Shown piece by piece: positions 1-7,432 of a DNA stretch of 29,418 nucleotides (within the stretch, counting starts at the first letter, position 1; the number at the start of each line of letters is the position of its first letter). The translations under genes and the position numbers were made by a program. Below the pieces are notes generated by a model. The model was not told the DNA's origin and ran no database searches. It saw only the letters and a list, made by a program, of their open reading frames with translations. This DNA comes from Calidifontimicrobium sp964618555 (GTDB lineage Bacteria; Pseudomonadota; Gammaproteobacteria; Burkholderiales; Burkholderiaceae_C): assembly GCA_964618555.1 (NCBI GenBank), contig CAZUBF010000028.1, positions 1 through 29,418 of the forward strand, in the 5' to 3' direction.

Positions 1-639
1 GCGCAGGTCGGCGACGACCTTGCGCTGTCCGGGGATGATCCAGAAGAACACGTTGGCGCTCATCGCCGTGGCCAGCATCGCCCCGACGAGCAGGAACGCG
101 GCGCGCCCGGCGAACAGCTGGCACGCCAGCCACGACGCGAACACGACGAACCCGAACACGATCACGCCGACGATCAGGTCGCCGTTCTTCTTCTGCCCGA
201 AGGCGCGGCAGATGACGTCGTAGATGAACCAGAAGGCGACCAGGAACGCGAGCGACGACACGATCGCCGCGGCCGGCGACCAGTCGTGCACCGTCTTGTC
301 GACGAGGAAGCTGCCGGCGTTGAACAGGTACAGCACGGTGAACAGGGCGAAGCCCGTCAGCCAGGTGCTGTAGCTCTCCCAGTACGACCAGTGCAGGTTC
401 TCGGGCAGGGGCCGCCAGCGCGGCGCGACCAGGTATTTGTTCGAGTGGTAGAAGCCCCCGCCGTGCACGGCCCACATCTCGCCGTCGACGCCCTTGTCCT
501 TGAGCTCCTGGCCCTGCGGCTTGCTCAGGCTGTTGTCGAGCAGCACGAAGTAGAACGACGAGCCGATCCAGGCGATCGCGGTGATCGCGTGCGCCCAGCG
601 CAGCAGCAGGTTGGCCCAGTCGAGGAGATATGCGTCCAT
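1..639 (-). CDS. puuD: PuuD-type urate hydroxylase, N-terminal part (cut by window edge)
   Basis: The first 213 codons are present with no stop before the window edge. The protein begins MDAYLLDWANLLLRW and has about five hydrophobic segments (near residues 10-34, 90-107, 122-141, 154-172 and 179-202), matching the membrane part of the PuuD family. PuuD is an inner-membrane protein that oxidises urate to 5-hydroxyisourate; family members carry a cytochrome c-like C-terminal domain, which here would lie beyond the window. It sits downstream of hiuH on the same strand, the enzyme for the next step. It probably has its own promoter, because a terminator-like hairpin (945-965) and an operator-like palindrome (796-805) lie between the two genes. 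The start at 639 gives the usual family N-terminus. Confidence 0.9.
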   Translation of the reverse strand, partial: MDAYLLDWANLLLRWAHAITAIAWIGSSFYFVLLDNSLSKPQGQELKDKGVDGEMWAVHGGGFYHSNKYLVAPRWRPLPENLHWSYWESYSTWLTGFALFTVLYLFNAGSFLVDKTVHDWSPAAAIVSSLAFLVAFWFIYDVICRAFGQKKNGDLIVGVIVFGFVVFASWLACQLFAGRAAFLLVGAMLATAMSANVFFWIIPGQRKVVADLR

Positions 640-666
640 CGCGCGCTCACCGTGTCGGAGAAACGT

Positions 667-713
667 GCCCGCCGTGGTTGCGGTCCGGGCAGCTTCCCCT
701 CACCACGGCGGGC
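667..713 (-). repeat. Perfect 12-bp inverted repeat in puuD leader
   Basis: GCCCGCCGTGGT at 667-678 is matched by its exact reverse complement ACCACGGCGGGC at 702-713, with a 23-base loop. It lies between the operator-like palindrome and the puuD start, 28 bases upstream of the start codon, so it would form a strong stem in the mRNA leader. It could be an attenuator, an RNA-stability element or a second protein site; nothing here decides which. Confidence 0.55.
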
Positions 714-795
714 TCTGTGAGGAGCGAGCGTCGCAAACTCGAACGGCGGCACCCGGTCGGGCGCGCCGTGCGGGCTCCGCGGCGACGTGACAAAA

Positions 796-805
796 GTGTA
801 TACAC
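796..805. promoter_or_regulatory. Operator-like palindrome upstream of puuD
   Basis: GTGTATACAC is a perfect 10-bp palindrome set in AAAAGTGTATACACGTTT (792-809), an AT-rich island in very GC-rich DNA. The same core occurs as a longer palindrome at 1401-1414 next to the GntR-family gene. TGTATACA-type half sites are typical of GntR/FCD regulators. It probably controls puuD, about 157 bases downstream on the minus strand. Confidence 0.72.
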
Positions 806-944
806 GTTTGTAAACCGTCGCGCTCGGGTTTACCCTCGTGTGACCTGCGACGGTGGGCGAAGCAGTTGCGACGCCGGCGTCACCAATCGCGCCGCTCGAG
901 TCGTCGCCGGACCGCTCCAAGACGACTCGACCCCCGCGGGGGGC

Positions 945-965
945 GGGCCGGGCGCAGCCCGGCCC
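945..965 (-). terminator. Terminator-like GC hairpin after hiuH
   Basis: GGGCCGGGC (945-953) and GCCCGGCCC (957-965) form a perfect 9-bp stem with a 3-base loop, 11 bases past the hiuH stop. No T-run follows on the minus strand, so it is not a classic intrinsic terminator. It may still limit read-through into puuD or protect the hiuH 3' end. Confidence 0.4.
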
Positions 966-976
966 TGGGGGCGCTC

Positions 977-1327
977 TCAGCTGCCGCGGTAGGTGCCGTA
1001 ACTCCACGGGCTGGCCAACAGCGGCACGTGGTAGTGAGACGCCGGGTCGGCGATGCCGAAGTCCAGCGGCACCTCGTCGAGGAACGGCGGCTCGGTCATC
1101 GCCGCGCCGCGCCCGCGGAAGTACGCCGCCACCGCGAACACGAGCCGGTAGCGGCCGCGCTGCAGCGCGTCGCCCTCGAGCAGCGGCGCGTCGGCGCGGC
1201 CGTCGTCGTTGAGGCGGATCGACTTGAGCACGCGTTCGCCGCCATCGAGGCGCAGCAGCGTGACGGTCATGCCGGCCGCGGGGCGGCCGTTGGCGGTGTC
1301 GAGAACATGCGTCGTGAGTTTGCCCAT
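977..1327 (-). CDS. hiuH: 5-hydroxyisourate hydrolase (transthyretin-like)
   Basis: This 116-residue protein matches the HIUase family in length and in its diagnostic motifs: an N-terminal HVLDTANGRPA containing the conserved His7, an internal HYHVPLL, and the C-terminal YRGS tetrapeptide that separates true HIUases from vertebrate transthyretin. It hydrolyses 5-hydroxyisourate, made by PuuD, to OHCU, the substrate of the UraD domain encoded at 3193. No signal peptide is seen, so it is probably cytoplasmic. It is transcribed divergently from the GntR-type regulator across a 130-bp region holding a perfect 14-bp palindrome. The ATG at 1327 starts exactly at the family N-terminus. Confidence 0.95.
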   Translation of the reverse strand: MGKLTTHVLDTANGRPAAGMTVTLLRLDGGERVLKSIRLNDDGRADAPLLEGDALQRGRYRLVFAVAAYFRGRGAAMTEPPFLDEVPLDFGIADPASHYHVPLLASPWSYGTYRGS

Positions 1328-1400
1328 CGTGTTGGCCTTGGCGCGACGGTGGCGCGCATGAAGGGTGGTTCCTGATCGTGGACGCTTGCGCGTGGTTCAA

Positions 1401-1414
1401 AAGTGTATACACTT
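1401..1414. promoter_or_regulatory. Operator-like 14-bp palindrome between hiuH and regulator gene
   Basis: AAGTGTATACACTT is a perfect palindrome in the divergent intergenic region, 44 bases before the regulator start and 73 bases before the hiuH start. It shares GTGTATACAC with the site at 796-805. A possible plus-strand promoter overlaps it: TTGCGC at 1385-1390 and, 17 bases on, TACACT at 1408-1413. That position would allow autoregulation and shared control of hiuH. Confidence 0.78.
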
Positions 1415-1457
1415 ATGCACACACGTCAACCGCGAAATCGACCTCAACAGGCTCCCC

Positions 1458-2201
1458 ATGCCACCCCGCCGCGCCCAGCTCCAGGTCGTCGAGGCCGGTC
1501 GCCCCACCGCCGCCGCGCGGCGGCGTAAAGGCGCCGCCGAGTCGTCGAGCACCGAACGCATCGTCGAGTCGGTCACGACGGCGATCGTCGAGCGACGCCT
1601 GATGCCCGGCACCAAGCTCGCCGAGCAGCAGATCGCCGACATCTTCGGCGTCTCGCGCACGGTCGTGCGGCAGGCGCTGAACCAGCTCAGCCGCGATCAC
1701 CTCGTGACGCTCGAACCGGCGCGCGGCGCGCACGTCGCCCAGCCCAGCGTCGAGGAGGCGCGGCAGGTGTTCGAGGTGCGCGCGATGCTCGAGTCGTCGC
1801 TCGTGCGCCGGCTCGCCGAGTCGATCACCGACGCCCAGATCGCCCAGTTGCGCGCGCACCTGAAGGCCGAGCGCGACGCCGTCGCGCGCACCGACGTCAG
1901 CGGGCGCACGCGGCTGCTCGCCGACTTCCACGTCGTGCTCGCGCGAATGACCGGCAACGACGTGGTCGCCGAGCTGGTCGCCGACCTGCTCCGGCGCTCG
2001 TCGCTGATCGCGCTGATGTACCAGTCGTCGCTGTCGGCCGAACACTCGCAGGACGAGCACGTGCAGATCGTCGACGCGCTCGAGCGCCGCGACGCGCGCG
2101 CCGCGGTGCGGCTGATGGAACACCACCTGGGCAGCGTCGAGCGCAACCTGCGACTCGACCCGCGCGTGCCCGATCTGGCCGGTGCACTGCGTCCGCGCTG
2201 A
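1458..2201 (+). CDS. GntR-family (FCD subfamily) transcriptional regulator of urate genes
   Basis: From the ATG at 1458 the protein has 247 residues. A winged helix-turn-helix lies near residues 31-97 (with GTKLAEQQIADIFGVSRTVV, where the recognition helix follows) and an all-alpha FCD ligand domain fills about residues 100-230. An upstream in-frame ATG at 1365 was rejected because it would put the 14-bp palindrome inside the coding region and adds a low-complexity tail. The gene lies 20 bases upstream of puuE and divergent from hiuH, with matching palindromes at both promoter regions, so it most likely governs the urate genes and itself. The ligand (urate, allantoin or another intermediate) and whether it represses or activates cannot be read from the sequence. 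Confidence 0.88.
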   Translation: MPPRRAQLQVVEAGRPTAAARRRKGAAESSSTERIVESVTTAIVERRLMPGTKLAEQQIADIFGVSRTVVRQALNQLSRDHLVTLEPARGAHVAQPSVEEARQVFEVRAMLESSLVRRLAESITDAQIAQLRAHLKAERDAVARTDVSGRTRLLADFHVVLARMTGNDVVAELVADLLRRSSLIALMYQSSLSAEHSQDEHVQIVDALERRDARAAVRLMEHHLGSVERNLRLDPRVPDLAGALRPR

Positions 2202-2221
2202 GCCCATCGCCTGGAGACCCG

Positions 2222-3196
2222 ATGACCACCGCCCCCCGCTACCCGCGCGACCTGCGCGGCCATGGGCCCCGTCCACCGCATGCCCACTGGCCCGGCAACG
2301 CCCGCGTGGCGGTGCAGTTCGTGCTGAACTACGAGGAGGGGGGCGAGAACAGCGTGCTGCACGGCGACGCCGGCAGCGAGCAGTTCCTGTCCGAGATGTT
2401 CAACCCGCCGGCGTTCGCCGCGCGCCACCTCAGCATGGAGGGCATCTACGAGTACGGCGCACGCGTCGGCGTGTGGCGCATCCTGCGCGAGTTCGAGCAG
2501 CGCGGCCTGCCGCTGACCGTGTTCGGCGTGTCGATGGCGCTGGAGCGCTGCCCCGAGGTCACCGCCGCGTTCGTCGAGCTCGGCCACGAGATCGCGTGCC
2601 ACGGCTGGCGCTGGATCCACTACCAGAACGCCGACGAGGCGACCGAGCGCGAGCACCTGCGCATCGGCATGGCCATCATCGAGCGCCTGACCGGTCAGCG
2701 CGGTTCCACGCCGGGCCACGTGCACGGCCTGGGCTGGTACACCGGCCGCGACAGCCCGAACACGCGCCGCCTCGTCGCGGACTTCGGCGGATTCGAGTAC
2801 GACAGCGACTACTACGGCGACGACCTGCCGTTCTGGCTGCAGGTGCGCCGCAGCGACGGCACGCTGGCGCCGCACCTGGTGGTGCCGTACACGCTCGACG
2901 CCAACGACATGCGCTTCGCGCTGCCGCAGGGCTACAGCCACGGCGACGAGTTCTTCCAGTACCTGCGCGACGCCTTCGACGTGCACTACGCGGAAGGCGA
3001 CGAACGCCCCAGCATGATGTCGATCGGCATGCACTGCCGCCTGCTCGGCCGCCCGGGGCGCATGCGCGCGCTGCAGCGCTTCCTCGACCACGTCGCGAAG
3101 CACGACCGCGTGTGGGTCGCGCGGCGCATCGACATCGCGCGGCACTGGCGCACGGCGCATCCGTTCGACGCCAACAACGCCTTCGTGTGGGAATGA
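2222..3196 (+). CDS. puuE: Allantoinase PuuE (polysaccharide deacetylase-like)
   Basis: The 324-residue protein has the PuuE length and hallmarks: an RYPRDLRGHG-like N-terminus, LNYEEGGENS near residues 38-47, GHEIACHGWRW, the STPGHVHGLGWY segment, and SIGMHCRLLGRPGR. It belongs to the NodB/polysaccharide deacetylase superfamily but opens the hydantoin ring of allantoin to give allantoate; the metal-binding Asp of true deacetylases is not kept in the NYEEG segment, as in known PuuE proteins. A GGAG ribosome binding site lies 6 bases before the start. The stop overlaps the next start by four bases (ATGA), so the UraD-AllC protein is probably translationally coupled. The protein is cytoplasmic, with no signal peptide. 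Confidence 0.95.
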   Translation: MTTAPRYPRDLRGHGPRPPHAHWPGNARVAVQFVLNYEEGGENSVLHGDAGSEQFLSEMFNPPAFAARHLSMEGIYEYGARVGVWRILREFEQRGLPLTVFGVSMALERCPEVTAAFVELGHEIACHGWRWIHYQNADEATEREHLRIGMAIIERLTGQRGSTPGHVHGLGWYTGRDSPNTRRLVADFGGFEYDSDYYGDDLPFWLQVRRSDGTLAPHLVVPYTLDANDMRFALPQGYSHGDEFFQYLRDAFDVHYAEGDERPSMMSIGMHCRLLGRPGRMRALQRFLDHVAKHDRVWVARRIDIARHWRTAHPFDANNAFVWE

Positions 3197-4992
3197 CCAT
3201 GCCCCTGACCCTCGAACAGATCAATGCCGCGACGCAGCGCGAGTTCACCGCGCTGCTCGACGGGACCTACGAACACTCGCCGTGGATCGCCGAACGCGCC
3301 TGGACGCGGCGAGCGGCCACCGGATTCGCCAGCCTCGCGCAGCTCAAGCTCGCGCTGGTCGACGTGGTGCGCGACGGCGGCCGCGAGGCGCAGCTGACGC
3401 TGATCCGCGCGCACCCCGAGCTGGCCGGCAAGGCGATGGTCGCCAAGACGTTGACCGCCGAGTCGACGCACGAGCAGGGCAAGGCGGGCCTGACCGACTG
3501 CACGCCCGACGAGTTCGCCAGGATCCAACGCCTGAACGCCGACTACAACGCGAAGTTCGGCTTCCCGTTCATCCTCGCGGTGCGGGGCCCGCGCGGCGCC
3601 GGCTTGTCCAAGGCCGAGATCATCGCGACCTTCGAACGCCGACTGGGCCACCATCCCGACTTCGAGCTCGCCGAGGCGCTGCGCAACATCCACCGCATCG
3701 CCGAGATCCGGTTGAACGACAAGTTCGACGTCCACCCCGACCTGGGCAACCTGGTGTGGGACTGGGCCGAGGAGCTCGCCGCCGAGAGCGACCGCGGTTT
3801 CGCCGAACGGGGCGAACTCACCGTCACGTACCTCACCGAAGCGCACCGCGCGTGCGCGCAACAGCTCGACGCGTGGATGCACGATGCCGCCTTCGATGAC
3901 GTCGGCATCGACGCCGTCGGCAATGTCGTCGGCGTCTATCACGGCACCGACGCCGCAGCGCCGCGGCTGCTGACCGGCAGCCACTACGACACGGTGCGCA
4001 ACGGCGGCAAGTACGACGGGCGCCTGGGCATCTTCGTGCCGATGGCAGCGGTGCGCGAGCTGCACCGAGCCGGGCGGCGGCTGCCGTTCGCGGTGGAGGT
4101 CGTCGGCTTCGCCGAGGAGGAGGGCCAGCGTTACAAGGCCACCTTCCTCGGCTCCGGCGCGCTCACCGGCCACTTCGACCCGGCGTGGCTCGACCAGACC
4201 GACGCCGACGGCGTGACGATGCGCGACGCGATGCGCGCCGCCGGCCTGCCGGCGACGCTCGAGGCGATCCATGCCCTCGAGCGCGACCCGCGACGCTACC
4301 TCGGCTTCGTCGAGGTGCACATCGAGCAGGGACCGGTGCTCAACGAGATGGACCTGCCGCTGGGCGTGGTGACGTCGATCAACGGCGGCGTGCGTTTCGT
4401 CGGCGAGGTCGTCGGCATGGCCAGCCACGCCGGCACCACGCCGATGGACCGCCGCCGCGACGCCGCGGTGGCCGTCGCCGAGCTGGCGCTGTTCGTCGAG
4501 CAGCGCGCCGCCGCGGTGCCGAACCTGGTCGGCACGATGGGCATGCTGGAGGTGCCGGGCGGCTCGATCAACGTCGTGCCCGGGCGCTGCCGCTTCAGCC
4601 TCGACATCCGCGCCACCACCGACGCGGTGCGCGACGCCTGCACCGCCGACGTGCTCGCCGAGCTCGAGCGCATCTGCCGCGCGCGCGGCGTGTCGTCCCG
4701 CGTCGAGGAGACGATGCGCGCCGCCGCCGCGCCCAGCGATGCGGCGTGGCAGCAGCGCTGGGAACGCGCCGTGCAGGCGCTGGGGCTGCCGGTGCACCGC
4801 ATGCCCAGTGGCGCCGGCCATGACGCGATGAAGCTGCACGAGGTGATGCCGCAGGCGATGCTGTTCGTGCGCGGCCTGAACGCCGGCATCAGCCACAACC
4901 CGCTCGAATCGAGCACCAACGACGACATCGAGCTGTCGGTGCGCGCCTTCGCGCACCTGCTCGAGCAACTCGCCAGCGAGAACCCGCGATGA
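3193..4992 (+). CDS. Fusion: OHCU decarboxylase (UraD) + allantoate amidohydrolase (AllC)
   Basis: One 599-residue frame joins two enzymes. Residues about 8-165 are OHCU decarboxylase, with HPELAG (His74), STHEQ and NADYNAKFGFPFI; this domain makes S-allantoin from OHCU. Residues about 185-595 are an M20-type allantoate amidohydrolase with the full metal-site set: GSHYDT (His264), KYDG (Asp275), AEEEGQR (Glu309/310), VHIEQGP (His376) and ISHNPLE (His568). The two domains catalyse the steps on either side of PuuE, whose gene lies just upstream. The ATG at 3193 overlaps the puuE stop; a second ATG at 3199 is an equally good start. The next gene begins in another ATGA overlap. No frameshift or linker decay is seen, and both active sites look intact. 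Confidence 0.93.
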   Translation: MTMPLTLEQINAATQREFTALLDGTYEHSPWIAERAWTRRAATGFASLAQLKLALVDVVRDGGREAQLTLIRAHPELAGKAMVAKTLTAESTHEQGKAGLTDCTPDEFARIQRLNADYNAKFGFPFILAVRGPRGAGLSKAEIIATFERRLGHHPDFELAEALRNIHRIAEIRLNDKFDVHPDLGNLVWDWAEELAAESDRGFAERGELTVTYLTEAHRACAQQLDAWMHDAAFDDVGIDAVGNVVGVYHGTDAAAPRLLTGSHYDTVRNGGKYDGRLGIFVPMAAVRELHRAGRRLPFAVEVVGFAEEEGQRYKATFLGSGALTGHFDPAWLDQTDADGVTMRDAMRAAGLPATLEAIHALERDPRRYLGFVEVHIEQGPVLNEMDLPLGVVTSINGGVRFVGEVVGMASHAGTTPMDRRRDAAVAVAELALFVEQRAAAVPNLVGTMGMLEVPGGSINVVPGRCRFSLDIRATTDAVRDACTADVLAELERICRARGVSSRVEETMRAAAAPSDAAWQQRWERAVQALGLPVHRMPSGAGHDAMKLHEVMPQAMLFVRGLNAGISHNPLESSTNDDIELSVRAFAHLLEQLASENPR

Positions 4993-6224
4993 GCTACGAC
5001 CGACTCGACGCCTGGATCGACGCGCACTTCGACGAGCAGGTGCGCCTGCTGCAGGAACTGGTGCGCGTGCCCACCGACACGCCGCCGGGCAACAACGCGC
5101 CGCACGCCGAGCGCACCGCCGAGCTGCTCGCGGCAATCGGCTGGAGCGCCGAGAAGCACCCGGTGCCGGCCGATCGTGTGCACGCCTACGGCCTGCAGTC
5201 GATCACCAACCTCGTCGTGCGCCGCCGCTACGGCGACGGCGGCCGCACGATCGCGCTGAACGCGCACGGCGACGTCGTGCCACCCGGCGAGGGCTGGGCG
5301 CACGACCCGTACGGCGGCGAGGTCGTGGACGGCAAGCTCTACGGTCGCGCTTCGGCGGTCAGCAAGAGCGACTTCACGACGTACATCCACGCGGTGCGCG
5401 CGCTCGAAGCCGTGAGCCAGGCACTGGGCGAGCCGTTGTCCGGCAGCGTCGAGCTGCACTTCACCTACGACGAGGAGTTCGGCGGCGAACTGGGCCCCGG
5501 CTGGCTGCTCGGCCAGGGGCTGACGAAACCCGACCTGCTGATCGCCGCCGGCTTCAGCTACCAGGTCGTCGTTGCGCACAACGGCTGCCTGCAGCTGGAG
5601 GTGACGGTGCACGGGCAGATGGCGCACGCGGCGATCCCCGACACCGGCGTCGACGCGCTGCAGGGCGCGGTGGCCGTGCTGCAGGCGCTGTACCGGCAGA
5701 ACTCGCTGTACAAGCAGGTGCGCTCGAACGTGCCGGGCATCACGCACCCGTACCTCAACGTCGGGCGCATCGAGGGCGGCACCAACACCAACGTCGTGCC
5801 GGGCAAGGTGGTGCTCAGGCTCGACCGGCGCATGATCCCCGAGGAGACCCCGGCCGAGGTCGAGGCCGACATCCGCCGCGTGATCACCGAGGCCGCTGCC
5901 GCGGTGCCCGGCATCCGCACCGAGATCCGGCGGCTGCTGCTGGCCGACGCGTGGAAGCCGGCGGCCGGCAACGCGGAGCTGGTCGCCGCGCTGCAGCGCC
6001 ACGGCGAGGCGGTGTTCGGCGAGCCGATCCCCACCAGCGGCACGCCGCTGTACACCGACGTGCGGCTGTACGGCGCTGCCGGCGTGCCGGCGGCGATCTA
6101 CGGCGCCGGCCCGCGCACCGTGTTCGAGAGCAACGCCAAGCGCGCCGACGAACACGTCGTGCTCGAAGACCTGCGTCGCGCGACCCAGGTCGTCGCGCGC
6201 ACGCTGTACGACCTGCTGCACTGA
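4989..6224 (+). CDS. M20-family (ArgE/DapE-like) hydrolase with altered metal ligands
   Basis: The 411-residue protein has the M20 fold signature: NAHGDVVPPGEGW (His93, Asp95), DPYGGEVVDGKLYGR, and YDEEFGG with the catalytic Glu pair (162/163). Other ligands differ. The usual GRGASDMKGG is replaced by GRASAVSKSD, putting Val124 where the bridging Asp normally sits (Asp128 is close by), and the C-terminal AHQPDE-type His is replaced by Lys384 (NAKRADEH). The GEP-type acidic ligand near 185-192 is also not recognisable. It is coupled to the UraD-AllC gene by an ATGA overlap, so a role after allantoate, for instance on ureidoglycine or ureidoglycolate, is possible but unproven. Annotating it simply as acetylornithine deacetylase would be unsafe. 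Confidence 0.8.
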   Translation: MSYDRLDAWIDAHFDEQVRLLQELVRVPTDTPPGNNAPHAERTAELLAAIGWSAEKHPVPADRVHAYGLQSITNLVVRRRYGDGGRTIALNAHGDVVPPGEGWAHDPYGGEVVDGKLYGRASAVSKSDFTTYIHAVRALEAVSQALGEPLSGSVELHFTYDEEFGGELGPGWLLGQGLTKPDLLIAAGFSYQVVVAHNGCLQLEVTVHGQMAHAAIPDTGVDALQGAVAVLQALYRQNSLYKQVRSNVPGITHPYLNVGRIEGGTNTNVVPGKVVLRLDRRMIPEETPAEVEADIRRVITEAAAAVPGIRTEIRRLLLADAWKPAAGNAELVAALQRHGEAVFGEPIPTSGTPLYTDVRLYGAAGVPAAIYGAGPRTVFESNAKRADEHVVLEDLRRATQVVARTLYDLLH

Positions 6225-6266
6225 GCCATGCACCGGCTCCGTGCGATCGACGCACCCGCGTGGAGC

Positions 6267-6312
6267 CGCCACGCACCGCCTAGGGGTTCACCATGGTGCG
6301 CGGTGCGTGGCG
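6267..6312. repeat. 13-bp inverted repeat between hydrolase and ABC importer genes
   Basis: CGCCACGCACCGC (6267-6279) is followed after 20 bases by its perfect reverse complement GCGGTGCGTGGCG (6300-6312). The loop holds a further 10-bp palindrome CACCATGGTG (6288-6297). It lies 42 bases after the M20 stop and 65 bases before the binding-protein start, the longest gap in this plus-strand gene run. It could reduce read-through, or stabilise the importer mRNA as often seen before high-copy binding proteins. No T-run follows. Confidence 0.55.
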
Positions 6313-6377
6313 CCTGCGCACAGAATTTGCGGCTTCGTCCCTCGTCACCCCCCACCTTGTGCCACCCGGAGATCACC

Positions 6378-7427
6378 ATGACCTTGCGCTCCCCCGTCCG
6401 CCGTCTCGTCCTCGGCACCGTCGCGTCGCTGCTCGCCGCCTTCGGCGCGGGTGCCCAGGCCCAGGAGACTGCGATCAAGTTCCAGCTCGACTGGCGCTTC
6501 GAGGGGCCGGCGGCGCTGTTCCTGTTGCCCGCGGCCAAAGGCCACTTCAAGAACGAGAAGCTCAACGTGACGATCGACGCCGGCAGCGGCTCGGGCGCCA
6601 CGCTCTCGCGCATCAGCAGCGGCACCTACGACATGGGGTTCGCCGACATGGCCGCCCTGATGGAGTTCTACGGCAACAACCCGACCGCGCCGAACAAGCC
6701 CGTGGCGCTGATGATGGTCTACAACAACACGCCGGCGGCGGTGCTGACGCTGAAGAAGAACGGCATCAAGACGGCGTCGGACCTCGGCGGCAAGAAAATG
6801 GGCGCGCCGGTGTTCGACGGCGGCCGCAAGTCCTGGCCCGTGTTCTCGAAGGCCAACGGCGTGGGCCCGGTGACGTGGACGTCGATGGACCCGCCGCTGC
6901 GCGAGACGATGCTGGTGCGCGGCGACGTCGACGCGATCACGGGCTTCTCGTTCACCTCGCTGCTCAACCTCGAGGCGCGCGGCGTGAAGACCGAGGACAT
7001 CGTCATCATGCCCTACGCGCAGCACGGCGTGAAGTTCTACGGCAACGCGATCGTCGCGTCGGAGACGTTCCTGAAGAACAACCCCGAGGCGGTACGCGCC
7101 TTCCTGCGCGCGTTCACCAAGGGCGTGAAGGACGTCATCGCCGACCCGAAGGCGGCCATCGCGACGGTCAAGGCGCGTGACGGCATCATCAACGAGGCGC
7201 TCGAGGAGCGCCGGCTGAAGCTCGCGCTCGACGCCGTCGTGATGACGCCCGACGCGAAGGCCGAGGGCTTCGGCAGCGTGATGGCGCCGCGCCTGGCGCT
7301 GATGGCCAGCCAGGTCTCGGACGCCTTCGGCACCAAGGAGCGCGTCAACCCCGACGCGGTGTGGAACGGCAGCTTCCTTCCCCCCGACACCGAGCGCAAC
7401 GTGTTCGCGGTGCCGCGCAAGTGGTGA
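6378..7427 (+). CDS. ABC importer substrate-binding protein, NMT1/THI5-like
   Basis: The 349-residue protein starts with a Sec signal peptide (RR, hydrophobic core, cleavage near AQAQE about residue 29). The mature part resembles NMT1/THI5-like binding proteins of the SsuA/TauA/pyrimidine-precursor type: KFQLDWRFEGPAALFLLPAA, then GSGSGATLSRISSGTYDMGF. A GGAG ribosome binding site stands 6 bases before the ATG. The ATPase and permease genes follow closely, completing an importer. Its place between allantoate-degrading genes and a guanine-deaminase-like gene suggests a purine, a purine breakdown product or a related heterocycle as substrate, but the ligand is not readable here. Confidence 0.88.
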   Translation: MTLRSPVRRLVLGTVASLLAAFGAGAQAQETAIKFQLDWRFEGPAALFLLPAAKGHFKNEKLNVTIDAGSGSGATLSRISSGTYDMGFADMAALMEFYGNNPTAPNKPVALMMVYNNTPAAVLTLKKNGIKTASDLGGKKMGAPVFDGGRKSWPVFSKANGVGPVTWTSMDPPLRETMLVRGDVDAITGFSFTSLLNLEARGVKTEDIVIMPYAQHGVKFYGNAIVASETFLKNNPEAVRAFLRAFTKGVKDVIADPKAAIATVKARDGIINEALEERRLKLALDAVVMTPDAKAEGFGSVMAPRLALMASQVSDAFGTKERVNPDAVWNGSFLPPDTERNVFAVPRKW

Positions 7428-7432
7428 GCCCG

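Larger units (their letters stand above)
640..976. other. Non-coding gap between puuD and hiuH
   Basis: No convincing gene is seen in these 337 bases; the open frames are GC-driven shadows. From hiuH towards puuD it holds a GC hairpin (945-965), the operator-like palindrome (796-805) in an AT-richer patch, and a 12-bp inverted repeat (667-713) that would fall in the puuD leader. Its length and the three elements suggest separate initiation for puuD. Confidence 0.6.

Noticed and set aside
6288..6297. CACCATGGTG palindrome as a separate operator
   Set aside because: It lies in the loop of the larger inverted repeat, is GC-balanced by chance and has no second copy at a matching site.
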